A stretch of 64,000 nt of DNA. It comes from Martinezella rhizogenes (GTDB taxonomy: Bacteria; Pseudomonadota; Alphaproteobacteria; Rhizobiales; Rhizobiaceae). The notes beneath the pieces were generated by a model that saw only the letters and a list, made by a program, of their open reading frames with translations, did no database searches and was not told the origin of the DNA. The first letter of the stretch is position 1. Each line of letters begins with the position of its first letter. The translations under genes were made by a program, and so were the position numbers. Positions 34,228 to 43,210 of this stretch are shown here, piece after piece. The stretch lies in contig JAAMEZ010000036.1 of assembly GCA_013322215.1 (NCBI GenBank), positions 868,001 to 932,000 of the forward strand, in the 5' to 3' direction.

Positions 34228-36384
34228 TCAGGCATGGATAGGCTTGGGTGCGGTCAGCATCAAGGCATCCAGCGCCACTGCACCTTCGCCGTCGGGATAG
34301 ATCACGACGGGATTGAGGTCTATTTCACGGATTGCCGGTTCGGCCAGTAGCAGCTGGCCGAGCGTGGCGATGATGCGGGCGGCGGCATTCACGTCGAGCG
34401 GCGGCGAGCCGCGGAAACCGCGTAGCAAAGGCGCATTCTTCAGCCGATGTAGCTCGCGGATGATAGCGTCATCTGGCAGATCGGGCGTCAGGATGCGGAC
34501 GTCCCCAAGAATCTCCGCCGTAACGCCGCCGAAGCCCGCGAGGATCACAGGTCCCCAATCCGGATCATTGCGCGCGCCGATGATCAGCTCTATGCCGCGT
34601 TTGCCCATGGCTTCGATCAGCACGCCGTCCAGGGCGAGGCCTGGGCGATGGCGCGCGATATCGGCATGCAGCCGGAGCCAGCCCTCCTTGAGGCTGGTTG
34701 CGTCCACCAATCCGATAACGACGCCACCCGCATCGCTCTTGTGGCTGAGATCGGGCGATTGCGCCTTCAGCACCACGGGATACCCAATCGCGGCAGCTGC
34801 CGCGAGGGCTTGTTCAAGGGTTGTTGCCAGGCGGCCTGCAGGAAAGGGAATTCCGAGTGGCGCCAGGATTTGCTTGGCCTGATATTCGGGAATGACACCT
34901 CCCTGCGAGAGGAGGCCGGCAATCGCGACCGGTGCCGCGGTGCGGGTGGCGATGTCGCGAGCCGCGAATGCGTCAATGCGTTTCAGCGCTCGGAAGGCCC
35001 GTTCGGTCGACGGGAAATAGACGATGCCGAGCGCCCGCAACTGCGCGATATAGTCCGCCGGGATGGGAGCACCCTCATCGAGCCCGGCGAAGATCAGCGG
35101 TTTTGCCGACTTGCGCTCTCGCGCCGCTTTCAGGATCGGCGACAGCTTGATGGCTGAGGTGACAGGGTCGGTCTGGATGATGCAGGCGACAATGCTGGCA
35201 AAACGGGTATCGTCGAAGAGGGCGGTGAGCGTTCTGTCGTAAAGGTCCGGCTCCACGAGGCCCTGTGCCGTCAGATCCAGCGGATTGCTGACGCCCACGA
35301 AGGGCGGCAGGACGGCGCGCAGTGCTGGCGCGGTCTCATCGTTAATCGGAGGAAGATCCAACCCAAGCTCCTCACACAGATCGAGCGTCAGCGCCTTGAA
35401 CGCGCCGGATTCGCCAAGCACCGCTGGGCCTCCAGCCGGAAGGGCCGGGCATCGCAGGGCGATCTCGGCGATGTCACCAAGTTCCTCGAGTGTCTCGGCC
35501 AGAATGACGCCGGCACGCGCGACCTTGGCGCGCATGACCTGATAGTCACCGGCCAAGGCGCCGGTGTGGGTTGCGGCGGATTCACGCGCCGCACTGCTCC
35601 GGCCGGGATGAAGAAGGACGATCCGCTTTCCCTTCGCATATGCTTTGTGCGCCGCGGCAAGGAAACGGACTGGCTTGCGGAATTGTTCAACGATCATCGC
35701 GATGACCTTCGTGGAGGCGTCCTGCACCAGAAACTCCACATAGTCTTCGACGCCGCTTGCGGCTTCGTTGCCGGTCGAAATGGAATAGGAGAGGCCCAGA
35801 TCGCGGCTGGCGAAGGTCACGCCAAGGACGGCAGCCATGGCACCGCTTTGCGACACGATCGCAATGCCCGGCCTGGCGCCGAGTTCCTCTGACGCAGTTT
35901 CGATGAAGGTCAGGGGGATGCGGTCAACATGGTTGACCATGCCGAGGCAGTTCGGCCCCTCGATCACCATTCCCACCTCGGCCGCTATGCGGGTGATCTC
36001 GCGTTGATCGGCCAACCCTTCCTCACCGCCTTCGGCAAAGCCTGCCGAAAAGATTATCGCCGCACCAACATGACGGCGGGCAAGCGCCTCGATAGAGGGA
36101 AGCACGGCTGCGCGCGGCACGGCAAGAACGGCCGCATCCACGCCGTCCGGCAGGTCATCGATCGAGGCGAGGCAGGGCCGTTCGCCGATCTCGGTCCGTT
36201 TCGGGTTGATCAGATGAATGGCACCGGCATAGCCGCTGCGGTCGAGATTGGACAATACCGAAGCGCCAAGCGCGCCGGGCTTGTCGGAGGCGCCGACGAT
36301 CGCCACCGATCTTGGACGCAGCAGCCGTTCCATCGAACCGCTGGGAAGAGCCGATGGGCGCGCGCTAGTGGTCTCGACCGTCAT
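34228..36384 (-). CDS. ferA: Feruloyl-CoA synthetase, NDP-forming acyl-CoA ligase type
   Basis: The product is 718 residues in the single-chain order CoA-binding domain (LLRPRSVAIVGASDKPGALG), CoA-ligase domain, then ATP-grasp domain (LGIPFPAGRLATTLEQALAAAAAIGYPVVLKAQSP). The family histidine lies in ATHTGALAGD. NDP-forming enzymes of this type include Sphingobium FerA. The chosen ATG at 36384 has a GAGG upstream and leaves 13 bp after the hydratase-lyase stop; the longer frame is not needed. Coupling with the hydratase-lyase gene supports activation of ferulate (also p-coumarate, caffeate) to the CoA thioester. Confidence 0.85.
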   Translation of the reverse strand: MTVETTSARPSALPSGSMERLLRPRSVAIVGASDKPGALGASVLSNLDRSGYAGAIHLINPKRTEIGERPCLASIDDLPDGVDAAVLAVPRAAVLPSIEALARRHVGAAIIFSAGFAEGGEEGLADQREITRIAAEVGMVIEGPNCLGMVNHVDRIPLTFIETASEELGARPGIAIVSQSGAMAAVLGVTFASRDLGLSYSISTGNEAASGVEDYVEFLVQDASTKVIAMIVEQFRKPVRFLAAAHKAYAKGKRIVLLHPGRSSAARESAATHTGALAGDYQVMRAKVARAGVILAETLEELGDIAEIALRCPALPAGGPAVLGESGAFKALTLDLCEELGLDLPPINDETAPALRAVLPPFVGVSNPLDLTAQGLVEPDLYDRTLTALFDDTRFASIVACIIQTDPVTSAIKLSPILKAARERKSAKPLIFAGLDEGAPIPADYIAQLRALGIVYFPSTERAFRALKRIDAFAARDIATRTAAPVAIAGLLSQGGVIPEYQAKQILAPLGIPFPAGRLATTLEQALAAAAAIGYPVVLKAQSPDLSHKSDAGGVVIGLVDATSLKEGWLRLHADIARHRPGLALDGVLIEAMGKRGIELIIGARNDPDWGPVILAGFGGVTAEILGDVRILTPDLPDDAIIRELHRLKNAPLLRGFRGSPPLDVNAAARIIATLGQLLLAEPAIREIDLNPVVIYPDGEGAVALDALMLTAPKPIHA

Positions 36385-36397
36385 GGTAGGGCGCTCC

Positions 36398-37237
36398 TCA
36401 GGCCTGGTGCTTGGATTTGTCATAGGCCCCAAGACCGGGCTTGTAGGTCTTGTCGTCGATGAACTGCTTGATACCTTCCTTGCGTCCCTCGTTATCATAA
36501 CTGTTGGCCGCTTCCTGGGCGCGGACGAGGTAATCCTCCGCATTGTCGTAGGTCATCTCCCGCACGCGGCGAATGGCATCCTTGGTGGCTTTGAGCGCGA
36601 CAGGGTTCTTTTGCAGCAGGATGTTGGCGACATCGGTCACGCGCGCCTTCAACTGCGCAAGCGGCAGGGACTCGTTGACGAAGCCCCATTCGGCCGCCTT
36701 CCTGCCGCCGATGTTCTCGCCGGTCAGCGCGTGGTACATGGCGTTGCGGAAGGATGTGAGCTCGGTCGCCACCTTGGCGGCGCCACCGCCGGGCAGAATG
36801 CCCCAGTTGATCTCGCTCAGTCCGAATTTGGCTTCATCGGCGGCAAAGGCGAGGTCGCAGGCGAAAAGAGGCCCGTAACCGCCGCCGAAGCACCAGCCGT
36901 TCACCATGGCGATGGTCGGTTTCTGATACCAGCGCAACCGGCGCCACCAGCCATAGCTCTCACGCTGTGCCTTACGCGTACCCTGTAGACCGTGAGCCTC
37001 GGTCTCGCGGAAATATTCCTTGAGATCCATACCTGCTGACCAGGCCGTACCCTCGCCGGACAGAACCAGTACACCGACATCGGCCCGAAACTCGAGTTCG
37101 TCCAGAACCTCCATCATGCGCCGATTGAGCGTGGGGCTCATGGCATTGCGTTTCTCCGGGCGGTTGAAGCTGACCCAGGCGATGCCGGCTTCAACGACAA
37201 AGGCGACGGTATCTTTTTCGGGATGTTCTGTTGTCAT
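36398..37237 (-). CDS. ferB: p-Hydroxycinnamoyl-CoA hydratase-lyase
   Basis: 279 residues of the crotonase superfamily, very similar in length and motifs to Pseudomonas Ech/HCHL: NRPEKRNAMSPTLN, SAGMDLKEYFRE, WCFGGGYGPLFACDLA, FGLSEINWGILPGG. E142 in SEINWG corresponds to the catalytic glutamate (E143 of the Pseudomonas enzyme), and the tyrosine-containing MTYDNAEDYL region is present. It hydrates feruloyl-CoA and cleaves it to vanillin plus acetyl-CoA. AAGGA lies before the ATG. First gene of a two-gene operon with the CoA ligase, divergent from a MarR regulator. Confidence 0.93.
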   Translation of the reverse strand: MTTEHPEKDTVAFVVEAGIAWVSFNRPEKRNAMSPTLNRRMMEVLDELEFRADVGVLVLSGEGTAWSAGMDLKEYFRETEAHGLQGTRKAQRESYGWWRRLRWYQKPTIAMVNGWCFGGGYGPLFACDLAFAADEAKFGLSEINWGILPGGGAAKVATELTSFRNAMYHALTGENIGGRKAAEWGFVNESLPLAQLKARVTDVANILLQKNPVALKATKDAIRRVREMTYDNAEDYLVRAQEAANSYDNEGRKEGIKQFIDDKTYKPGLGAYDKSKHQA

Positions 37238-37490
37238 GATGTTGTCCTTCTTGCCGTTTGGGCCTGCACATCAAAAGGGAACCGGCCGCAAGATCGCGAC
37301 CTTGCATTGAATACAGTAAGCCTCACCAGGGTCTGGCGAGCCTCGGTGAAATCCAAAATGAGACGCCTCACGCCAGCCGGCGCGAATGCGCAGAAAGCTG
37401 TTGCGTCGTTGATCAACGGATCGCGGCGCCTCTGCAGATATCTAAAAGAAATTCCTCCAATACCGGGATATGACCTCCTTACCGGTAATG

Positions 37491-37532
37491 TTATGTCTCA
37501 TAGCATCGTTTGATTGTTATGTGCAATAGCAT
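37491..37532. promoter_or_regulatory. Direct-repeat operator candidate of the MarR regulator
   Basis: TTATGTCTCATAGCAT (37491-37506) and TTATGTGCAATAGCAT (37517-37532) match at 13 of 16 positions and start 26 bp apart. They sit just before the MarR start and in the divergent region toward the hydratase-lyase gene. Confidence 0.5.
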
Positions 37533-37544
37533 TATAGCCGGATT

Positions 37545-38033
37545 ATGGATATCGACGCCCGTACATCGAAATTGAGCGACCCGCTCGAGACCCTGCTTGG
37601 CTATCAGCTGAGGAGGGCATCCAACGTGATGATGGCCGACTTGGGCTCAAGGCTGCAGGCAATCGAACTCAGGCCGGTCGAAGCTTCCATTCTGACGCTG
37701 ATCGATGCCAATCCCGGCTGTACCCAGAGCGATCTCGGACGCAGCCTCGGTATCCAGCGCGCCAACATGGTTCCCTTGATGCTCGGGCTGACCAAAGCCG
37801 GGCTTGTCGACCGGGCTCCGGTTGGCGGCCGATCGCAGGCTCTTCGCCTCACGAGGACCGGCATGGAGAGGGTGGAGACAGTGCATGCCATCATCGGCGC
37901 ACACGAGGCGCGGTTTCTGCGCCTTTTCGCGCCCGAGCTGCGGGAGGCGGCGTTGGAAGTCCTGCGAAGTATCCGGCAAGAGGGGGAAGGGGCCTCGCGC
38001 CAGGATAACCTGGAGCTCCCGACTGGTGGTTGA
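37545..38033 (+). CDS. MarR-family regulator of hydroxycinnamate catabolism
   Basis: 162 residues with the winged helix GCTQSDLGRSLGIQRANMVPLMLGLTKAGLVDR and a wing RAPVGGRSQALRLT. MarR proteins (FerR/CouR/HcaR type) divergent from ferulate genes generally repress them and release DNA when bound to the hydroxycinnamoyl-CoA thioester. This position supports the same here, but the ligand is inferred. The ribosome site is weak. Confidence 0.83.
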   Translation: MDIDARTSKLSDPLETLLGYQLRRASNVMMADLGSRLQAIELRPVEASILTLIDANPGCTQSDLGRSLGIQRANMVPLMLGLTKAGLVDRAPVGGRSQALRLTRTGMERVETVHAIIGAHEARFLRLFAPELREAALEVLRSIRQEGEGASRQDNLELPTGG

Positions 38034-38101
38034 TCGGCTAAAACCGTAACAGTCGGTCGCCGCAGCGCTATCTATCTACGCATCTTCCGGACGTGCTTGG
38101 A

Positions 38102-39088
38102 TTATTCTGCTGCGGTGAGGTCGGGGCGATAGCCGGTATCGATGACGATCCGTCCGCCGCAAGCCCGCGAAACGCAGGCGCACATGCGTGAATTTTCCTG
38201 CCGCTCGGCTTCGGAAAAGAAAACATCGCGGTGGTCGATCACGCCATCCGCTTCGATGATGTTGACGGCACAGAGTCCACATTCGCCGCGGCGGCAATCG
38301 AAAACCATGTCGACGCCGGCCTCCACCAAGACGTCGAGCATGGATTGGTCGGCCCGAACCCGAACATGGGCACCGAGCATAGCGACTTCGACATCGAAGG
38401 CCTGCTCGGCAAAGCGGCCGTTATCGCCAAAGACCTCATAGCGCAGGCGGCTCATCGATCGTCCGCTTTTCTGCCAAGCCTGTCGCGCTGCCTCCAGGAG
38501 GCCGAGCGGGCCGCAGATATACGCCTCGCCATCCCGCGGCAGGGCTGCAAATTCGGAGTCGAGATCGAGAGCCTCGCCGTCATCCTGAGCAAAGACCTGC
38601 AACCCGTCGCCAAGCAGCGCGGCAAGCTCGTCGAGGAAGGCCATTTGCCGACGGCTCTTCGCGGCATAGGCTAGCCGGAGTTTCCGCCCGCGCGAGGCGA
38701 GTGTTTTCGCCATACCATAGATCGGGGTAATCCCGATGCCGCCGGCAATCAGGAGATAACGGGAGGCGCGCCAGGAAAGCTCGAAGCGGTTCTCCGGCTC
38801 CGTCAATTCAGTGTCATCACCCGGTTGCAGCTGCCAGATGAACGCCGAGCCGCCGCGGCTGTTCGGGTGAAGCTTCACGGCTATGGAAAGCGTGCCGGGC
38901 CGTCCGGGTACAACGGTATAAGTGCGGATCGTCGGTTCTCCGTTGATCTGTACCCTGATATTGGTGTGTGAGCCGGGATCGAAGCCGGCACGCAGGCCTT
39001 CGACGGCGAAGGTCACCGCCCGCACATTCTCGGCGATCGTTTGTGCCTCAATGACCCGCGCCTTGCGCCACTCCAGTCTGGACCGCAT
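38102..39088 (-). CDS. vanB: Vanillate O-demethylase reductase VanB
   Basis: 328 residues in the phthalate-dioxygenase-reductase order: FMN-binding barrel (residues about 1-100, RTYTVV), NAD-binding domain (AGGIGITPIYGMA) and a C-terminal plant-type [2Fe-2S] domain with CRRGECGLCAVN and the following HRD. It passes electrons from NADH to the Rieske centre of VanA. GGGAGGG precedes the ATG. It is the third gene of vanA-vanR-vanB, 79 bp after the regulator gene. Confidence 0.92.
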   Translation of the reverse strand: MRSRLEWRKARVIEAQTIAENVRAVTFAVEGLRAGFDPGSHTNIRVQINGEPTIRTYTVVPGRPGTLSIAVKLHPNSRGGSAFIWQLQPGDDTELTEPENRFELSWRASRYLLIAGGIGITPIYGMAKTLASRGRKLRLAYAAKSRRQMAFLDELAALLGDGLQVFAQDDGEALDLDSEFAALPRDGEAYICGPLGLLEAARQAWQKSGRSMSRLRYEVFGDNGRFAEQAFDVEVAMLGAHVRVRADQSMLDVLVEAGVDMVFDCRRGECGLCAVNIIEADGVIDHRDVFFSEAERQENSRMCACVSRACGGRIVIDTGYRPDLTAAE

Positions 39089-39167
39089 ATTTCCCTCCCT
39101 TTGATGAATCTCGATGATCAGGCGGTTATCCGCTGCAAAGGCCTGCTCCCCACGAGCCTCTTGCGCT

Positions 39168-39911
39168 TCAGCCGGACATCAGCGCCAGCGCTAGCACCTT
39201 GCGGCGCAGGTCTGGTTGTTCTTCCGTGACGAAATCCAGGTTTTGACGTGCCAGGCGTGCATGTTCACGCGCCAACGCTTCGGCGCGCGCGCCTTCGCGC
39301 AGTTCGATGGCGGCAATGATCGCCCTGTGCTGCGTCTGCGCGACCACCAGCGTGCGTTGAAAGGCCGGCACGTCTGCTTCCGTGTTGACGAATGCATTGG
39401 GGCTGGCAAACGGCAGGCTGGTGATCCGCTCGATCTCTCGGCTCAGGACATCGCTGCCGCATAGGGCTGCGAGTTGTCGGTGAAAACGTTCGTTCAGCAT
39501 TTCATAGAGCCCGAAATCCATGGCGCCCGGTCCCGGCTCGACGACACGGTCGAGATTGGCGACCACGTCCGAAATCGCCTTCAGCTTTACCGGTGGCACG
39601 CCGCGTTCTGCTGCCAGCCGTGCGGCTGTACCTTCGAGAACGCCGCGAAGTTCTATGGCGTCGATCACGTCTTGGCGGCTGAAGCTGCGGACAGCATAGC
39701 CGCCCGAGGGGATCATGACGACCAGCCCCTCCTGTTCCAGCTTCTGCAGGGCGGCACGCAATGGGGTGCGCGACACCTTGAGCCGGGCGGCGATCGCCAC
39801 CTCCGAGAGCCGCTCCCCGGGCAGCACCGCGCCTTTGAGCACGAGGTCACGAAGGCCGTTCACGGCCTTTGCCGTCTGCTGTTTGGGGGCGCCGTCCTGT
39901 TCTGTCGCCAT
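39168..39911 (-). CDS. GntR-family (FCD) vanillate-responsive regulator VanR-like
   Basis: 247 residues: winged helix (LSEVAIAARLKVSRTPLRAALQKLEQEGLVV) and FCD domain with NERFHRQLAALCG. It is inserted between vanA and vanB, with only 3 bp between the vanA stop and its ATG, so it is cotranscribed with the genes it probably represses. This differs from the divergent vanR layout known in Caulobacter. TGTATACA palindromes upstream of vanA are its likely operators. Confidence 0.84.
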   Translation of the reverse strand: MATEQDGAPKQQTAKAVNGLRDLVLKGAVLPGERLSEVAIAARLKVSRTPLRAALQKLEQEGLVVMIPSGGYAVRSFSRQDVIDAIELRGVLEGTAARLAAERGVPPVKLKAISDVVANLDRVVEPGPGAMDFGLYEMLNERFHRQLAALCGSDVLSREIERITSLPFASPNAFVNTEADVPAFQRTLVVAQTQHRAIIAAIELREGARAEALAREHARLARQNLDFVTEEQPDLRRKVLALALMSG

Positions 39912-39914
39912 GCC

Positions 39915-40976
39915 CTACTCCGCCGCCACCGCTGTGGTGTTTTCTTCCGGGTTGATTTCCTGGTCGATCATCCGGTCGATAAGCTTACGAGCCCACATCG
40001 TGCCGACATCAATATTGAGATTGTAGAATTGATGATCGGGATTGGCCTCGATCGCGATCTGCTGTGCTTGAAGCACCGCCTCATCCTCGCGGAAGACACC
40101 GGCGACGCCCTCGCGCAGTTCATGCGTGCGAGCCTGGTTATGCAGGTCGTAATTTCGGGCAAAGGCCCAGAAATACAGACAGGTGTTCTCAGTCGACGGC
40201 GTGATCGTGTTTAGGACGTAGCCGTTCACGCCTTGCGAGCGGTCTCCCTGCTCGGCTCCAGTACCGGCGGCCGCGACACCGACATCAATGGTGACGGTGC
40301 AAGGAGCCTCGAAGCGAATGATCTGCCAGCGATCCACCTTGCCAGGCTTGCCATATTGTTTGCGCCAGAAGGGTGGAGGGTCGATCTCATGCATCCACCT
40401 GGTCACATAGGCGAAGCGGTCGGAATGGCTGGCTTCGAAGGGGGCTTCCGCCACGGCGCGATCGCCGATCGAGGAACCGTGCACGAAGGTTTCATGGGTG
40501 AGATCCATCAGGTTGTCGACGACAAGGCGGTAATCGCATTTCACCTCAATCAGCTTGCCGTCAGCGGCCCAACCGGGATCGTCGTTCCAATGCAGGTCAG
40601 GGATCAGCGCCGGGTCGGCGAGTGCCGGCTCGCCCGGCCAGATCCAGACGAAGCGGTGCTTCTCGGCCACCGGATAGGATTTGACGCAGGCCGATGGATT
40701 AATGGTGTCCTGTGATGGCATGTATACACAGCGGCCGGTCTCGTCATATTCGAGGCCGTGATAGCCGCATACCACGTTGTCGCCATCAAGCCGACCGAAC
40801 GAGAGCGGCACCAGCCGGTGCCAACAGGCATCCGCCAAGGCTGCGGGCGTGCCATTTTCCTTGCGATACAGCACGATTGGCTTGTTGCAGATGGTGCGCG
40901 GCAGCAGCGCGCGCTTCAGCTCCACATCGTAGGCGGCAGCATACCAGGCATTCAGGGGAAAGGTTGGTCGCTTCAT
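39915..40976 (-). CDS. vanA: Vanillate O-demethylase oxygenase VanA
   Basis: The product is 353 residues, the normal VanA length. The Rieske site is CWHRLVPLSFGRLDGDNVVCGYH (C51, H53, C70, H73). The mononuclear iron site lies in NLMDLTHETFVH. It demethylates vanillate to protocatechuate plus formaldehyde. I take the ATG at 40976 with TGAGGAGG upstream; the ORF extends 12 codons further but without a better site. First gene of vanA-vanR-vanB. Confidence 0.94.
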   Translation of the reverse strand: MKRPTFPLNAWYAAAYDVELKRALLPRTICNKPIVLYRKENGTPAALADACWHRLVPLSFGRLDGDNVVCGYHGLEYDETGRCVYMPSQDTINPSACVKSYPVAEKHRFVWIWPGEPALADPALIPDLHWNDDPGWAADGKLIEVKCDYRLVVDNLMDLTHETFVHGSSIGDRAVAEAPFEASHSDRFAYVTRWMHEIDPPPFWRKQYGKPGKVDRWQIIRFEAPCTVTIDVGVAAAGTGAEQGDRSQGVNGYVLNTITPSTENTCLYFWAFARNYDLHNQARTHELREGVAGVFREDEAVLQAQQIAIEANPDHQFYNLNIDVGTMWARKLIDRMIDQEINPEENTTAVAAE

Positions 40977-41014
40977 CTCATCTGTCCTCCTCAGATGGCT
41001 TAAGGAGCGCACGA

Positions 41015-41022
41015 TGTATACA
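41015..41022. promoter_or_regulatory. TGTATACA operator 1 upstream of vanA
   Basis: A perfect 8-bp palindrome of the GT-AC kind bound by GntR proteins. It overlaps a plausible -10 element for vanA (TATACAT, with TTTACT 18 bp upstream on the minus strand), where binding would block transcription. Confidence 0.55.
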
Positions 41023-41086
41023 TTATGTCAAGATGAGGAGTAAAAATTCGAAAATATGACGTTTATGGCGGTATTTATCTGGTCGC

Positions 41087-41094
41087 TGTATACA
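41087..41094. promoter_or_regulatory. TGTATACA operator 2 upstream of vanA
   Basis: A second identical palindrome, 72 bp from the first, just past the stop of the sigma54 regulator gene. The spacing is near a whole number of helical turns, compatible with looping. Confidence 0.5.
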
Positions 41095-41100
41095 GTCACC

Positions 41101-42894
41101 TCAACTGATAAGGCCAAGTTTTTTCAATCTGTATTCCAGCTTGGCGCGGGTGAGGCCAAGGCTGCGGGCAGCGGCTGAGACATTGCCGGCCGCGGCCCGC
41201 AGCGCCTCCCGGTAGAGCGTGTCTTCGGCGGCGGCAAGGTCGCCAGGCGAGGTGATAGGGCCAGGATGCGGGACAGCGATGGGTATATCCTTCGGCTTTA
41301 TCCGCCCATCCCGGTTCAACGTCTGCGGAAACGTCGGGGAGGCTTCGCCACTCGTGAAGAGATGGTGGATATCGATGAGGCCACCAGACTCGGCAAAAAT
41401 CACGCCGCGTTCGATCAGATTCTGCAGTTCACGGATATTGCCTGGGAAGTCATAGGCCAAAAGCGCATCGATCGCTCGTCGCGACAGGCCCATGATATTG
41501 CGGCGGTGGCGTTCCCGGAAAATGCGCAGGAAATGATCGATCAGCATCGGAATGTCATCGCGTCTGTCGCGCAGCGGGGGAATGACGATCGGGAAGACAC
41601 AGAGGCGGAAATAGAGGTCCTGCCGAAACCGTCCGGCGCGCACTTCGCCTTCAAGGTTGACATTGGATGCCGCCACCACCCGCACGTCGGCCGGAATGGT
41701 GCGGATGCCGCCGACCCGCTCGATCTGCCGCTCCTGGATGGCGCGAAGCAGCTTTCCCTGTGCGGCATAGGCGAGCGAAGCGATCTCGTCCAGAAATATG
41801 GTGCCGCCCGCAGCCCGCTCGAAATATCCCGGCCGGGATGCGATTGCGCCGGTATAGGCCCCCTTTTCGACGCCGAACAGCTCCGATTCCACCAGGTTTT
41901 CGGGGATCGCAGCGCAGTTGATCGGCACGAACGGGCCACTGGCCCGGCCGCTCAGCCGGTGAAGCTGCTGCGCAAAGACCTCCTTGCCAACGCCGGATTC
42001 GCCGATCAGCAGCACGGTGGCCTCGGTATCGGCGACCTTTTCCACCATCAGCCGGGCGCGCAGGAAACTTGCCGATACGCCGATGACCTGGCTAGAGCCG
42101 GCGGCTTCGGACGGACCGGCCTTCGCCGGCGGCTCGGTCGACTGCAATGCCGGCTCGGCGCTCCGACGAACGATGCGGCGGGACCTCGGCCATTCAAGCC
42201 CGAGGTAAGCGCGTTCCGGTGCGTCGTCGCCCCATTCCTCCGCATTCTGGCCCACCACTTTGCAATGGGATGCCCCCATGCCGGCGCACTCGACTTCGCG
42301 AAAGATGACGGGGCGTCCGAAAAGCGTGCTGGTATAGCCGCTAGGATAGCCCGTCTGCATCCAGCAGACCGGCGCGCTGGCAAGGCCGTGATGGGCGATG
42401 TGTTCGGCGGCTTCGGAGGAATCGTGCCAGTCGAACTCGCCGAAGTAGGTGCCTCGGGCGCTGTCGAATTCGAAATGCCGGGTGGTGACCTTGACGAAGC
42501 CCTCGAGGGTGTGGACCCGTGGCCCGGCCGCCAGCGCGTGGGTCAGATCCTCGTTCGGAAAACGCTTTTGGATCAACTCCGCATCGCGCACGCCCTGCAT
42601 GTAGCCGACCCGCATGAACATGGCCGTGGCGGTTTCGACCCCGAAGGCTTCGATGATCTCCTGCCGGAGCCGGCCCAGAACCTGCGACTGCATCAATACC
42701 ATGCGCTGATCGTTCAGCCAGATGCGTCCATCCCCGATTGCGAAGTGAAGGGCCTCGGTCAACTCGGTCAATGTCGGGGACGCCCGGGTGTCGAGCTCGC
42801 TATACGCGCCGCGCGACAGCATCTTGCCGGTCCGTTTGGATGCATCGGCCAGGGAGATCAGGTGCGGCGGAAGCGTGCGCTTGGGCATGATCAT
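41101..42894 (-). CDS. Sigma54-dependent activator with XylR-N/V4R sensor domains
   Basis: 597 residues. The N-terminal XylR_N and V4R domains (about 1-215; GRIWLNDQRMVLMQ, YPSGYTSTLFGRPVIFREVECAGMGASHC) bind aromatics in XylR/DmpR relatives. The AAA+ domain has Walker A GESGVGKE, the sigma54-contact loop GAYTGA (a natural variant of GAFTGA), and Walker B FLDEI. A Fis-type HTH ends the protein (NVSAAARSLGLTRAKLEYRLKK). It is divergent from an aldehyde dehydrogenase/SDR operon whose promoter has a perfect -24/-12 element, its clear target. The effector is presumably a lignin-derived phenolic. Confidence 0.92.
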   Translation of the reverse strand: MIMPKRTLPPHLISLADASKRTGKMLSRGAYSELDTRASPTLTELTEALHFAIGDGRIWLNDQRMVLMQSQVLGRLRQEIIEAFGVETATAMFMRVGYMQGVRDAELIQKRFPNEDLTHALAAGPRVHTLEGFVKVTTRHFEFDSARGTYFGEFDWHDSSEAAEHIAHHGLASAPVCWMQTGYPSGYTSTLFGRPVIFREVECAGMGASHCKVVGQNAEEWGDDAPERAYLGLEWPRSRRIVRRSAEPALQSTEPPAKAGPSEAAGSSQVIGVSASFLRARLMVEKVADTEATVLLIGESGVGKEVFAQQLHRLSGRASGPFVPINCAAIPENLVESELFGVEKGAYTGAIASRPGYFERAAGGTIFLDEIASLAYAAQGKLLRAIQERQIERVGGIRTIPADVRVVAASNVNLEGEVRAGRFRQDLYFRLCVFPIVIPPLRDRRDDIPMLIDHFLRIFRERHRRNIMGLSRRAIDALLAYDFPGNIRELQNLIERGVIFAESGGLIDIHHLFTSGEASPTFPQTLNRDGRIKPKDIPIAVPHPGPITSPGDLAAAEDTLYREALRAAAGNVSAAARSLGLTRAKLEYRLKKLGLIS

Positions 42895-42924
42895 CTTTCA
42901 TGGAATTCTGAAAATAACGAAACT

Positions 42925-42964
42925 ATTCATCATCTAATGAATTTCGGCAAGCCAATTTCCGAAA
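42925..42964. promoter_or_regulatory. Candidate enhancer sites for the XylR-type activator
   Basis: Two adjacent inverted repeats, ATTCAT-N6-ATGAAT (42925-42942) and TTTCGG-N11-CCGAAA (42942-42964), lie about 110-150 bp upstream of the predicted sigma54 start, the usual range for activator binding. Confidence 0.4.
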
Positions 42965-43052
42965 CGGCTTTGATCTCTCGATCCCCTGAAAATCAAGTTG
43001 GTGGAAGCGTTTATCTGCCGCGATCATCGTCCGGCTCGGCGGAAAAGAAAAC

Positions 43053-43068
43053 TGGCACGCGCCTTGCT
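43053..43068 (+). promoter_or_regulatory. Sigma54 (-24/-12) promoter
   Basis: TGGCAC (43053-43058), five bases, TTGCT (43064-43068): an exact match to the sigma54 consensus TGGCAC-N5-TTGCW. It is 143 bp before the aldehyde dehydrogenase ATG and points toward it. Confidence 0.85.
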
Positions 43069-43210
43069 GCGGAGGGAGTGACCGCTTGAGGAGCAGCGGC
43101 CGGGAGGATTGCAGCATTATCATAGCCGACGTCGGTCGAACTGTGCGGACCGTGCAATGGTGAAGCGATGCCTTTCTCTCATGACAAGAGGATCTGAGGA
43201 GGCCCACAGC

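Noticed and set aside
40721..40728. Third TGTATACA palindrome as an operator
   Set aside because: It is inside the vanA coding region, encoding a conserved VYMPS segment; I keep it as a remark only, since chance cannot be excluded.
41266..43089. 607-residue open frame on the plus strand
   Set aside because: It lies wholly antisense to the sigma54 activator, whose protein has full family motifs. It reflects high-GC codon bias.
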